Below are positions 34,947 through 43,489 of a DNA stretch of 64,000 nt, piece by piece (position 1 is the first letter of the stretch; each line of letters begins with the position of its first letter). The notes beneath the pieces were generated by a model. That model searched no databases and was not told the origin of the DNA. It worked only from the letters and a program-made list of their open reading frames with translations. Origin of the DNA: Tepidisphaeraceae bacterium (GTDB taxonomy: Bacteria; Planctomycetota; Phycisphaerae; Tepidisphaerales; Tepidisphaeraceae); the NCBI GenBank assembly GCA_035998445.1, contig DASYHQ010000018.1, positions 607,122-671,121 on the forward strand, read 5' to 3'. Made by a program: the position numbers and the translations under genes.

Positions 34947-35063
34947 CGTCGCGCAGTGTAACAGGTTCGCGCGCGACGCGTAAACGTAATGACCGACCCG
35001 GATGTGGGCTCGCTTCTCGTACGGGCGACACTTGTGGCGCCCGCACTGCCTCACCCCTAAAGC

Positions 35064-35247
35064 TAAAGGCTGGCGGACAAAACCGCAGATCAATGCGCTA
35101 CCTGTCATCCCGAGGGGAGCGGTAGCGACCCGAGGGATCTCCCATGGCCACGAACCGTCAGCCGGTCGAGATCCCTCAGGTCGGCAAGCCTTCCATCGGG
35201 ATGACACGTCCCTAGCCGACGCAGAGGTTTCGCCCGCCAGCCTTTAG
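35064..35247. repeat. Complete family C element with outer terminal repeats
   Basis: This copy shows the full structure. An outer arm TAAAGGCTGGCGGACAAAAC at 35064-35083 pairs with GGTTTCGCCCGCCAGCCTTT at about 35226-35245. The inner hairpin at 35104-35206 has GTCATCCCGAGGGGAGC and its complement. Total length is about 184 bp, non-coding. It lies in the 448-bp gap between the divergent hpt and PGPGW genes. Confidence 0.88.
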
Positions 35248-35394
35248 GCACAGGGCAAACAAGTGGCGCCTCTACGGGCCCGCGCGGTTCCCGGTGACGC
35301 CCGGCGCGATTAAAATGCCCGCGCAATTCCATAACGGGCCGCCATTTCGCGCCGTTGCTCGCGATGCTAGTATGTTGGGCTTGAACGGCTGGAC

Positions 35395-37110
35395 ATGAAT
35401 CAATCGACGCGCGGTAACAACATCTCAAAAGGCGGCTCGACGAGCCACTTTGAATACGGCCGTCGGTTGCTGATGACCTACGCCTGGATCATCGGCAAGA
35501 ACCTGCTGGGCTGGCTGCTGATCCTCTTCAGCCTGCCGGCCGGTGCGCTCATTCCGGGGCCCGGTGGGCTGCCGATGTTCCTCATCGGCTTTGCGATGGT
35601 CAGCTTCCCCGGCAAGCGCATGCTGACGGCCCGCGTGATGCGCGGCGTGCCGATCCCGCGGGAAAGCACGTTCTACAAGTGGGGCACGGTCGTCGCCTGC
35701 CTGCTCGCGCCGTTGGGTGCGTTGGTGTACATCTACGTGCAGCGCGATGACCCGTGGCTGCGCCGCCCGCTGCATTGGTTCGGCGCCGACAACCTTGGCT
35801 ACGTCTACCTGATCGCGTACGTGCTGCTGGTGGTGGCGCTGTGGCTGCTGTTGTGGCCGGGCCGCACGATCATCAACAAATCGCTGCAGCTTGCGCCGAA
35901 GGTTAGGCGGAAGGTGCGCCCGTGGTTGCGCCGTCAGGGTATCGATCTGCTGCCCCCCCGCCGCCGGCGTCGCCGGTTGATTGCGGGCGGCCCGTTCGAG
36001 CGCGAGCCGGACCCGGAGATCCTCGCGATCGACGAACGCCACTACCGCCGGGCCCACCTCATCTGGCGGCGAGGGAAACCGTGGCTGCGCCGGGTGGGTG
36101 GGCTGGTGATCACGATCGCGATCTTCTATTGGATCAGCAAACCGATCATCCAATCGTGGCCGGTCGTTCGGGCCGAACTGCTGGACACCAACCCCGTCCG
36201 CTTCGCCGCGGCGGCGATCATGTTCACGCTGTTCCTGGCGTTCCGCGCGATCTCCTGGCGGCGCATCCTGATCGGGCTCGGTCACAAGTTGCCCGTTGCG
36301 CCGGCCGTGCGCATCTGGTCGACCAGCGAGCTTGCCCGCTACCTGCCCGGCGCCATCTGGCAGATCATGGGACGCATTTACCTCGTGCGGCCGTACGGTG
36401 TCAGTGGTAGCGTGTCATCCACCAGCCAGGTGCTGGAACTGGCGGTCTTCCTGCTCGCCAACGTCATCATCGCGGCGGCCTGCTTCCTGTACTTCGGGAT
36501 CAAGATTCACCCCGATGCGCGCATCTGGCTGTACGCCTGCGCCGCGCTTGTACCGTTGCTAGCGCTGTTCCTGCACCCGAAGGTCTTCTACGGTCTGGTC
36601 GACGCGCTCATGGTGCGGCTGAAGAAGCCGAAGTTCGTCGAACGCCTTAGCGGCTGGGCGCTCATCCGCATGCTCGGCCGCACGCTAATCGCGCTCATCT
36701 GGCAGAACATCGCGGTCTTCCTGCTCGTGCAACCCGTGCTGGGGCTGGAGTTCGACCACTGGTGGACCGTGTCCGGCGCCTACTGCCTCGCTTGGTGCGC
36801 CGGCTTCTTGGCCTTCTGGGCCCCCGGTGGCATCGGCGTGCGCGAGTTCGTCTTCATCGCGGCAATGCAGCTCGTCCTGCCGGCCCACATCACCGAACTG
36901 CACGGCACCGATCGCACCGCGCTGCTGGCGTTCCTGGCGATCCTGCTTCGCCTATGGACGGTGGTTGGCGAGGTCGTGCTGGCGACCGTCGCGTACGTGT
37001 TGGACATTCGCGGCGCCTTAGACATGCCCGGCGCCCAAGGCCGGATGATCCGCTCCCGCGCCGAATCCGGCCGCGACCCGTTGCGCGTCGGTCACATCGA
37101 AAGCGTGTGA
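35395..37110 (+). CDS. Fusion of PGPGW-type membrane domain and lysylphosphatidylglycerol synthase-like flippase domain
   Basis: A 571-residue polytopic membrane protein. Near residues 45-80, PAGALIPGPGGLPMFLIGFA followed by FPGKRML matches the PGPGW family. A basic cytoplasmic linker full of Arg (about 165-230) leads to a second helical bundle with ISKPIIQSWPVVRAELLDTN, STSELARYLPGAIWQIMGRI and AGFLAFWAPGGIGVREFVF. That is the pattern of the UPF0104/LPG synthase membrane domain, which flips lipids. No cytosolic aminoacyl transferase domain follows. Lipid translocation is inferred; substrate unknown. Confidence 0.82.
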   Translation: MNQSTRGNNISKGGSTSHFEYGRRLLMTYAWIIGKNLLGWLLILFSLPAGALIPGPGGLPMFLIGFAMVSFPGKRMLTARVMRGVPIPRESTFYKWGTVVACLLAPLGALVYIYVQRDDPWLRRPLHWFGADNLGYVYLIAYVLLVVALWLLLWPGRTIINKSLQLAPKVRRKVRPWLRRQGIDLLPPRRRRRRLIAGGPFEREPDPEILAIDERHYRRAHLIWRRGKPWLRRVGGLVITIAIFYWISKPIIQSWPVVRAELLDTNPVRFAAAAIMFTLFLAFRAISWRRILIGLGHKLPVAPAVRIWSTSELARYLPGAIWQIMGRIYLVRPYGVSGSVSSTSQVLELAVFLLANVIIAAACFLYFGIKIHPDARIWLYACAALVPLLALFLHPKVFYGLVDALMVRLKKPKFVERLSGWALIRMLGRTLIALIWQNIAVFLLVQPVLGLEFDHWWTVSGAYCLAWCAGFLAFWAPGGIGVREFVFIAAMQLVLPAHITELHGTDRTALLAFLAILLRLWTVVGEVVLATVAYVLDIRGALDMPGAQGRMIRSRAESGRDPLRVGHIESV

Positions 37111-37166
37111 GGGCGTGCTTGTCGCGCCTCACCATCGACCGCGATATCTATACCGTGCCAAACCTT

Positions 37167-37394
37167 GTCATCCTGAGAGGGTATTAAAGAACACGGTCGC
37201 GGCTGCCTTGCCGTGGCATGGGCGTCTCGCCCATGCGTGTGGACTGGAAATAGAAGCTTCATTTGTTGGCCGCTGCGCCGACCAAGCCGCTGCAACCAAT
37301 GATGTCTTCCGGCCCCTCCACACGCATGGGCGAGACGCCCATGCCACGGTCGGACCGGACGCGCCACTGTACTTTAATACCCTCTCAGAATGAC
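37167..37394. repeat. Family F composite inverted repeat
   Basis: Terminal repeats GTCATCCTGAGAGGGTATTA (from 37167) and its complement, with one mismatch, ending at 37394 enclose a second inner inverted pair, GCATGGGCGTCTCGCCCATG and CATGGGCGAGACGCCCATGC. The layout, about 228 bp with nested arms and no coding, is MITE-like. Confidence 0.85.
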
Positions 37395-37402
37395 GCGTTG
37401 TG

Positions 37403-37487
37403 CTGGGTGCCAGGGTCTGGCACTCCATGCCGTGTCTTTCATCAGCAGCGAAGACACGGCTTGGAGTACCAGACCGTGGCACCCAAA
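37403..37487. repeat. Family D inverted repeat
   Basis: Left arm CTGGGTGCCAGGGTCTGGCA and right arm GAGTACCAGACCGTGGCACC, with an inner CCGTGTCTT/AAGACACGG pair. It follows the family F element after 8 bp. Confidence 0.88.
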
Positions 37488-37535
37488 AGCTGCTGAACGA
37501 TGGGCTCTGCTCCAGGCGCCGGGGCCAGTTTCCAA

Positions 37536-38627
37536 TCAACCCAGCTGAACCGTCTTCCCCGTCCGAGCGCTCTCGTAGATCGCCAGGATGATCTCCACCG
37601 GTTTCCGCGCCGCGCGCGCATCAATCAGCGGCTGGCGGTCTTCGCGAATGGCGGTGATGAAGTCGCGGATCTGCTCGCGGTGGGCGTCGCCCCACACCGC
37701 GCCGGGGTCGGCAGCGGCGCTGCGCGTGGCGGCCTCGTCCTTCACGCTGGCGGTGCCACCGCCGGCGACGGCCAGCGCGTGGGCGCTGGCGCCGGTGCCG
37801 CGCAGCGTCTCCTGCCCCTTGATCGCCAGCAGTTGCAGCACGTCGCCCTCGATGCTCATGCCGCCATTGGTGCCGAAGATGTCGACCTTTACCGGTAGCG
37901 CCGGATAGGCGGCCGTCGACGCGACGAACGTGCCGACGGCGCCGTTGGCGAACGCCAGCGTGGCGACGGCGATGTCTTCAACTTCGATGCGTTCGTGCGC
38001 GCTCGTGCGGATCTGCGCGTTCACCGACCGCACGTCACCGGCCAGCCACTGCAGCAGATCGACCGTGTGCACGCCCTGGTTCATCAGCGCCCCACCGCCG
38101 TCCATTGCCCAGGTTCCGCGCCAATCGCCACTGTCGTAGTAGGCCTGCGTGCGCCACCACTTCACGTCGGCCGTCGCCAGGATGACCTTTCCCAGTTCGC
38201 CGTCGGCAAGCTTCTTCTTGGCCAGCTGGCTGGCGGCGTCGAAGCGGTGCTGGCTGATGACGGTCAGCTTCTTCCCGGTCTCATCGACCGCGGCAATCAT
38301 GCGATCGCAGGCGGCCAGCGAGACCTCCATCGGCTTTTCCACGATCACGTGCTTACCCGCCCGCAGCGCCGCGACGGCGCCGTCGGCGTGCATGCCGCTG
38401 GGCGTGCAGAGGCAGACGACGTCCACGTCTGCGTCAGCCAGCAGTTCCGCATCGCTCGCGTACACCTTCGGAATGCCGAACTTGTCGGCCAAGGCGCGGG
38501 CCCGGTCGGCGACGGGGTCGGCGCAGGCCACGATCTGCATGCCGGCGAGCTGCTTGATAGCGCCCGCGTGCGTGGGCCCGATGCTGCCACAGCCAACGAT
38601 TCCGAAACGTAACGATCCGTCCGTCAA
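37536..38627 (-). CDS. Gfo/Idh/MocA-family oxidoreductase
   Basis: About 363 residues from a TTG at 38627, chosen because GGAG lies 8 bases upstream and the Rossmann fold starts at once (TDGSLRFGIVGCGSIGPTHA); no ATG is available nearby. VVCLCTPSGMHADGAVAALR and GKHVIVEKPMEVSLAACDRM follow, the latter with the catalytic EKP motif. The C-terminal half is the beta-sheet substrate domain. These enzymes oxidise or isomerise sugars or inositols with NAD(P). No other sugar gene is directly adjacent. Confidence 0.92.
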   Translation of the reverse strand: MTDGSLRFGIVGCGSIGPTHAGAIKQLAGMQIVACADPVADRARALADKFGIPKVYASDAELLADADVDVVCLCTPSGMHADGAVAALRAGKHVIVEKPMEVSLAACDRMIAAVDETGKKLTVISQHRFDAASQLAKKKLADGELGKVILATADVKWWRTQAYYDSGDWRGTWAMDGGGALMNQGVHTVDLLQWLAGDVRSVNAQIRTSAHERIEVEDIAVATLAFANGAVGTFVASTAAYPALPVKVDIFGTNGGMSIEGDVLQLLAIKGQETLRGTGASAHALAVAGGGTASVKDEAATRSAAADPGAVWGDAHREQIRDFITAIREDRQPLIDARAARKPVEIILAIYESARTGKTVQLG

Positions 38628-38933
38628 GGTGCAGTCTCCGTTAAGTCCGCTCGCCGCGTCGTAGCCCGGTTGAACTGGCCACGCAGGCGCGCTTGGCAAA
38701 ACATACCGCCAAACGCCGCTCCAAGCATCCCCGGCGTTCGCGGAATCGCCGTCAGGTCGATTGCCAGCCCTCGCGAGATGACGCTCTGTGCCGCGCATGC
38801 CGGGTGTGCAGGGCACCACTGATGCAAAATGGTGAAAATCCACTTCAACTTGTTGCGATTCCGATTGCGTCCGCGTTGACGCGACTTACAGTTGCCGCCT
38901 GTTGCAGGTTTTAACAGTTTTATGGGAGGATCG

Positions 38934-41615
38934 ATGCGTCGTAGTTCTAAACGGGTGCGGGTGGGTTCCAGGGCCTTGGCGGTCGCGATCGAGGCGATGG
39001 AGCGGCGGGTGCTGATGAGCGCATCGTACGCCGACGGATTCCAATTTTCGGTCGGCGCCCGACCGACCGACATCGTTGTCGCCGACCTCAACGGTGACGG
39101 CCAGCCCGACGTGGCCACGGCGAACTCGGCGGCCAACGGCATCAGCGTGCGGTACGGCAACCCAGGCACCAACGGCTCGTTCAGCTCGGTGTTCACCTTC
39201 CCCACCGGTGGCGTCGCGCCGGAATACATCGCTGCAGGCAAGCTCGACGGCGACGCTGACATCGACCTCGTCGTCGTATCGACCGACGGCACCTACGTCG
39301 TCTACCTCAACAGCGCAGCGGCCAACAACTTCGCAAACCTAACCGCGCAAACGCCCGTCGCCACCGGCCTGGCCGCCGGCGCCGCGAAGCTGCGCGACAT
39401 GAATAACGACGGTCTGAACGACCTCGTGATCGTCGGCAACATCGCCGGTGACGCGCGCGGCTATCGCATCTACGCGGGCCTGGGCAACGGCGGGTTCGCC
39501 AGCGTGCCCGTCACCGGCGCGCTGAACATCACGTCGGCCGAAACGCTCGCGATCGACGACTACGACGGCAACGGCACGCTGGACATAGCGACGGTTGACG
39601 ACGCGTCGGCGGGCAGTCGGCAACTGGCGGTCGTGTTGAACCCGATGACTGCGCCCAGCACGAACTACACGCAGTTCGTTAACGTCCCCAATTCCGTGGC
39701 CGCTGGCGACTTCAACAAGGACGGCAAGGCCGACCTGGTCGTGGCGCTGTCGGGCACCAACGTCTTCACGATCGACTACCTCCAGAACAACGGTGACGGC
39801 ACGTTCGCCGCCCCGGTCGTGCCGGACTTCCCGACGTTCTACCATCGCGCCGTCGCGACGGCCGACGTCGACGGGGACGGCAACCTCGACGCGCTGGCAC
39901 TGGGTGGCCAGGACAGCCTTTACACGCTGCAGGGCAAGGGTGACGGCACATTCGTGACGGAGCGCGACTACGCGACCACCGGCGCGTTCCCGTATGCCAT
40001 GGCGCAAGGGGACTTCAACGGCGACGGCAAGGTTGACCTGGTCGTGGCCAACTACGATGCCGACGCCTTCACCGTTCACCTGAACACCAGCACGCCCGGC
40101 CTGCCCGGCGACACCACGTCCCCGCCGACTGACCCTGCGCCGGCCAACCCGCTGACGGCCGAATTTGGTCGGGTGACGCTGCCGAGCGTGTTCGTGCCCG
40201 GCGATCGCGCGACGGCGCAGGTGATCATCAACAACACCTCGGCGACGGCCGTGCGCGGCAAGGCCAACGTGACGCTCTACGCCTCGCTGGACGGCACGCT
40301 GGATGCGAGCGACGTCGCGCTGGATACCGGCGCCACGCTGTTCAACAAGACCGTTAGCGCCCGCGCCGGTGGCAAGGTCACGTTGACCGGCCGGTTCGTC
40401 GCGCCGGCATCGCTGGCTAACGGCACCTACTTCCTGCTGGCCAAGGTGACGCCGAGCGGCATCACCGACGCGACCGAGATCACCGCCGCCACGCCGACCG
40501 CGTTCGAGAAGACGACCAGCTTCGGCCAGGTCGGCACGCGGCGGAACGTCCGCTACTCGTTCACCGACGCCGACGGCACGCTCGTCACGTTCTCGCTGAG
40601 CGGCCCGGGCACCGGCATCGCCAGCACCGGCCTCGACGGGCTGACGTTGACCCTGAACGGCACCACGACCGCCTCGCGCCTGAATGCCACCGCACGCGGT
40701 GGCGAGGGTGATGGCGCCAACGAGGTGTTCGTCACCCACCTGAACGTTAACGGCCCGATGGCGGCGGTGAACGGCAAGGCGATCGAGATCACGGGATCGA
40801 TGACGATCGGCGACGTGCGCACGGTGACGCTGAACGACGTGCACGGCGTTCACGGCAACATCGACGACGCGGCCGTGTCGTTCAACGGCACCACGCCGAT
40901 CACGCTCCGGCTCGCCGACGTGCGCGACGCGACAATCACGTCGACCGCGCCCATCCGCAGCCTGCGTGCGCTGGCCTGGACGAACGTCGGCTTCGACGCC
41001 GACTCGCTCAGCGCCCCGTACATCGGCAGCATTACGATCGACGACAACTTCGACCCCAGCGTTACCCTGACTGGCGCTGACGCCCCTCGCGGCACCGCGC
41101 TGGCCAGTGTCCGCATTGGTAGCAATGTGGGGGCGCAGCCTTGGGCGATCGGTGGCAACGTGGGCACCGTGACGATCGGCGGTTCGGTGCCGACCGGCTG
41201 GGTGGGCAACGTCGCCGGTTCCGTCCGCTCGCTGACCGTGAAGGGCGACTTTGCCGGCAAATTGGCCGCGGCCAACGTTGGGTCGCTCGCGGTGACGGGC
41301 AACGCGACCAATGCCAGCGTTCGCGCGGGCTGGAGCTACGGTCCGGACAACGTCCCCAACACGCCCGACGACACGAGCGCCGCCGGCATCATCACGCGAC
41401 TGTCCGTTCGCGGCAGCGTGACCGGCTCGGAGTTCTACGCCGGCGCCGACGCGATCGGCGCACCGATCGCCGGCGGGTTGATCCGCAGCATCGCTATGAC
41501 CAACGTGGACTCCGCCACCCGCTTCGTCGCCGCCAGCCTACCGCCCACAGTTCGGTTCGATGGGACGACCATCATCACCGCAGAAGACCCGCGGTTCGTG
41601 ACTACGGTAGTCTAA
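38934..41615 (+). CDS. Secreted FG-GAP/VCBS repeat protein with planctomycete ERRVLMSA signal
   Basis: About 893 residues from ATG 38934 with GGGAGG just upstream. The N-terminus is basic (MRRSSKRVRVGSRALAVAIE) and ends in AMERRVLMSA, the LEPR/ERRVL-type motif of planctomycete surface proteins. Seven FG-GAP-like repeats follow, each with a calcium-binding DxDxDG loop: DLNGDGQPD, DMNNDGLND, DYDGNGTLD, DFNKDGKAD, DVDGDGNLD, DFNGDGKVD and one weaker. Then comes a CARDB-like domain (about residues 400-540) and a beta-helix-like tail. There is no C-terminal sorting signal or anchor. An adhesion or matrix role is inferred. A terminator follows. Confidence 0.92.
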   Translation: MRRSSKRVRVGSRALAVAIEAMERRVLMSASYADGFQFSVGARPTDIVVADLNGDGQPDVATANSAANGISVRYGNPGTNGSFSSVFTFPTGGVAPEYIAAGKLDGDADIDLVVVSTDGTYVVYLNSAAANNFANLTAQTPVATGLAAGAAKLRDMNNDGLNDLVIVGNIAGDARGYRIYAGLGNGGFASVPVTGALNITSAETLAIDDYDGNGTLDIATVDDASAGSRQLAVVLNPMTAPSTNYTQFVNVPNSVAAGDFNKDGKADLVVALSGTNVFTIDYLQNNGDGTFAAPVVPDFPTFYHRAVATADVDGDGNLDALALGGQDSLYTLQGKGDGTFVTERDYATTGAFPYAMAQGDFNGDGKVDLVVANYDADAFTVHLNTSTPGLPGDTTSPPTDPAPANPLTAEFGRVTLPSVFVPGDRATAQVIINNTSATAVRGKANVTLYASLDGTLDASDVALDTGATLFNKTVSARAGGKVTLTGRFVAPASLANGTYFLLAKVTPSGITDATEITAATPTAFEKTTSFGQVGTRRNVRYSFTDADGTLVTFSLSGPGTGIASTGLDGLTLTLNGTTTASRLNATARGGEGDGANEVFVTHLNVNGPMAAVNGKAIEITGSMTIGDVRTVTLNDVHGVHGNIDDAAVSFNGTTPITLRLADVRDATITSTAPIRSLRALAWTNVGFDADSLSAPYIGSITIDDNFDPSVTLTGADAPRGTALASVRIGSNVGAQPWAIGGNVGTVTIGGSVPTGWVGNVAGSVRSLTVKGDFAGKLAAANVGSLAVTGNATNASVRAGWSYGPDNVPNTPDDTSAAGIITRLSVRGSVTGSEFYAGADAIGAPIAGGLIRSIAMTNVDSATRFVAASLPPTVRFDGTTIITAEDPRFVTTVV

Positions 41616-41655
41616 GGGCGAGCGGTTAGAGAACGGCAACTACGCCAAACGCTTG

Positions 41656-41690
41656 GAAGGCACGGGCATGATCTGCCCGTGCCTTCTTTC
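41656..41690 (+). terminator. Intrinsic terminator after the FG-GAP gene
   Basis: A perfect 13-bp stem, GAAGGCACGGGCA with TGCCCGTGCCTTC, and a 5-base loop are followed by TTTCGTT. It lies 41 bp after the stop codon. The weak T tract makes bidirectional or Rho-aided action possible. Confidence 0.75.
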
Positions 41691-42121
41691 GTTGAAAGCC
41701 GCGAAGGAGGACGCCAAGGAAAACGAACGACGTTGCGCCGTAGCCCCCTCAATCGCGCAGCGCGAGCGTAGAGATGGATAGCGTGCTCTTTGACAACCGA
41801 ATAACCGACGCGAGTGCGATCGACACCCCGCACGCCGATCACCGATGTTGCACAATGGTGCAAAATGGTGCACGAATTCGCGTCTTGCCTTACCCAGACC
41901 GCCGCACCGGGCATGCTTTGCCTTCTTCGCGGTCCTTCGTGTCCGCACTTCGCGACCTTCGCGTTCTCTTCTGGTGCGCAAGAGGAGAGCGCAATAGAGA
42001 CAGACAAGAATGTCCGTCCCACCCAATGCGAAGACAGAAGACGCCCTGAGAGACAGGCAGGAATGCCTGTCCTACAGAAGAAGGAAGGACGCGGCGAGGC
42101 GCGTGCGCACTCGCGTTGCGG
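41691..42121. other. 431-bp gene-free region with repeat remnants
   Basis: It holds decayed pieces: GCCAAGGAAAACGAACG-like and TTCGCGGTCCTTCGTGTCCG sequences resembling the GACGCCAAGG hairpin at 50341, and a short inverted repeat GACAGGCAGGAATGCCTGTC at about 42052-42071. No plausible gene or RNA is visible. Confidence 0.5.
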
Positions 42122-43039
42122 TTAGACGGCGGCGTGGGCTTGGACTTGCTTCTCGGCGTGGTAGCTGCTGCGGACCATCGGGCCGCTTTCAACGTGGCGA
42201 AGTCCGCGGGCCTCGCCCTTCACCTTCCACTCGGCGAACTCGTCGGGGTGGACCCAGCGGTCGACGGGCAAATGCTTGGCGGTGGGTTGCAGGTACTGGC
42301 CGAGCGTGAGGATGTCGCAGCCGATGCTCACAAGGTCGTCGATCGCGCTGTCGATCTCGTGCGGCTCTTCACCGATGCCCAGCATCATGCCGGTCTTGGT
42401 CGTAAAGCCCTGCTCCTTGGCGATCTGCAGCAGCTTCAGGCTGCGGTGATACTTCGCCTGCGGGCGCACGACCTTGTACATGCGCGGCACGCTCTCCATG
42501 TTGTGGTTGAGGATGTCGGGCCGGGCGTCGAGCACGAGCTGCAGCGCGTCCCAGTCGCCGCAGAAATCGGGGATGAGGACCTCGATGCTCGTGCCGGGCG
42601 ACTGCAACCGAATCTCGCGGATCGTTTCCGCCCAGATCGCCGCCCCACCATCGGGCAGTTCGTCGCGGTTCACGCTGGTGATGACCGCATGGCCCAACTG
42701 CATCTGCGCCACCGCGTAACCCACGCGCTTGGGTTCTTCCAGGTCCAAAGTCGGCGGGCGACCCGTGGCGATGTGGCAGAAGCCGCACGATCGGGTGCAG
42801 ACGTCGCCCAGGATCATCACGGTGGCGGTGCCGGCGCTCCAGCACTCGCCCATGTTGGGGCACTTGGCGCTTTGGCAGACGGTGTGCAGCTTCTGCTCGT
42901 TGACGAGCTTCAACAGCCGCGAGTATCCCTCGCCGCCGGGCATCTTCATCTTCAGCCACGACGGTTTACGGCCCATCGTGTTGCTCGCGGGCGAAGAGGC
43001 GTTGGGCGTCTGAATGAGATGGGACAGGGAGAGTGCCAT
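42122..43039 (-). CDS. lipA: Lipoyl synthase
   Basis: A 305-residue radical-SAM enzyme from ATG 43039; upstream frames pass through a tandem array and are rejected. The auxiliary cluster ligands are C-x4-C-x5-C in VCQSAKCPNMGECW and the radical SAM cluster is CTRSCGFC. GAAIWAETIREIR and the C-terminal VRSSYHAEKQ, where the serine coordinates the auxiliary cluster, are typical. It inserts sulfur at C6 and C8 of octanoyl groups on lipoyl proteins. lipB is not in the window. The 21-bp array T2 lies about 180 bp upstream. Confidence 0.97.
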   Translation of the reverse strand: MALSLSHLIQTPNASSPASNTMGRKPSWLKMKMPGGEGYSRLLKLVNEQKLHTVCQSAKCPNMGECWSAGTATVMILGDVCTRSCGFCHIATGRPPTLDLEEPKRVGYAVAQMQLGHAVITSVNRDELPDGGAAIWAETIREIRLQSPGTSIEVLIPDFCGDWDALQLVLDARPDILNHNMESVPRMYKVVRPQAKYHRSLKLLQIAKEQGFTTKTGMMLGIGEEPHEIDSAIDDLVSIGCDILTLGQYLQPTAKHLPVDRWVHPDEFAEWKVKGEARGLRHVESGPMVRSSYHAEKQVQAHAAV

Positions 43040-43217
43040 GGGCAGCGGAATTGTAGGGACGACCCCACACCGAGGCAACGCCCCCCAATCCCCTGGCCGG
43101 ACCGACGACACCATTCCGACTCCACCGGGCGGGCCGCGCGCGGCCGTCCCATAAGCGCAACCGGTGAGGAAGCGTCTTATCAATACAGATAACGGCGTTC
43201 CGCCGACCCTGGAGACG

Positions 43218-43449
43218 GCATTGCAGCGCTGCAATGCCCCCCTGCACCACTGCAACGCCCCTCTGCACCGCTGCAGAGCCCCTCTGCACCACTGCAACGC
43301 CCTTCTGCAGCGCTGCAGCGCCCCTCTGCAGCGCTGCAGCGCCCCCCTGCACCACTGCAGCACCGCCCTGCAGCGCTGCAACGCCTCTCTGCACCACTGC
43401 AGCGGCCCTCTGCCGCGCTGGGGCGACCCTGTGCAGCGCTGGGGCGCCG
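43218..43449. repeat. 21-bp tandem array T2 (CTGCAGCGCTGCAG unit)
   Basis: About eleven units with a 21-bp period. Each unit is a variant of CTGCACCACTGCAACGCCCC or CTGCAGCGCTGCAGCGCCCC; the second kind contains the perfect 14-bp palindrome CTGCAGCGCTGCAG. The two variants alternate irregularly, and the last two units are diverged (CTGCCGCGCTGGGG). It sits between the AAA ATPase stop and lipA, 179 bp before the lipA start. Confidence 0.95.
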
Positions 43450-43489
43450 CTCCATCGGCCTCGCACGCGCCTTAGGCGACGGCGTTCAG

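Noticed and set aside
33739..35046. A 435-residue protein ending in the PH domain
   Set aside because: Its N-terminal half is the antisense-free shadow frame of hpt; the PH protein starts at 34383 by stop-start overlap.
34947..35207. 87-residue N-terminal extension of hypoxanthine phosphoribosyltransferase
   Set aside because: The extension is encoded by a family C repeat; the family starts at the ATG at 34946.
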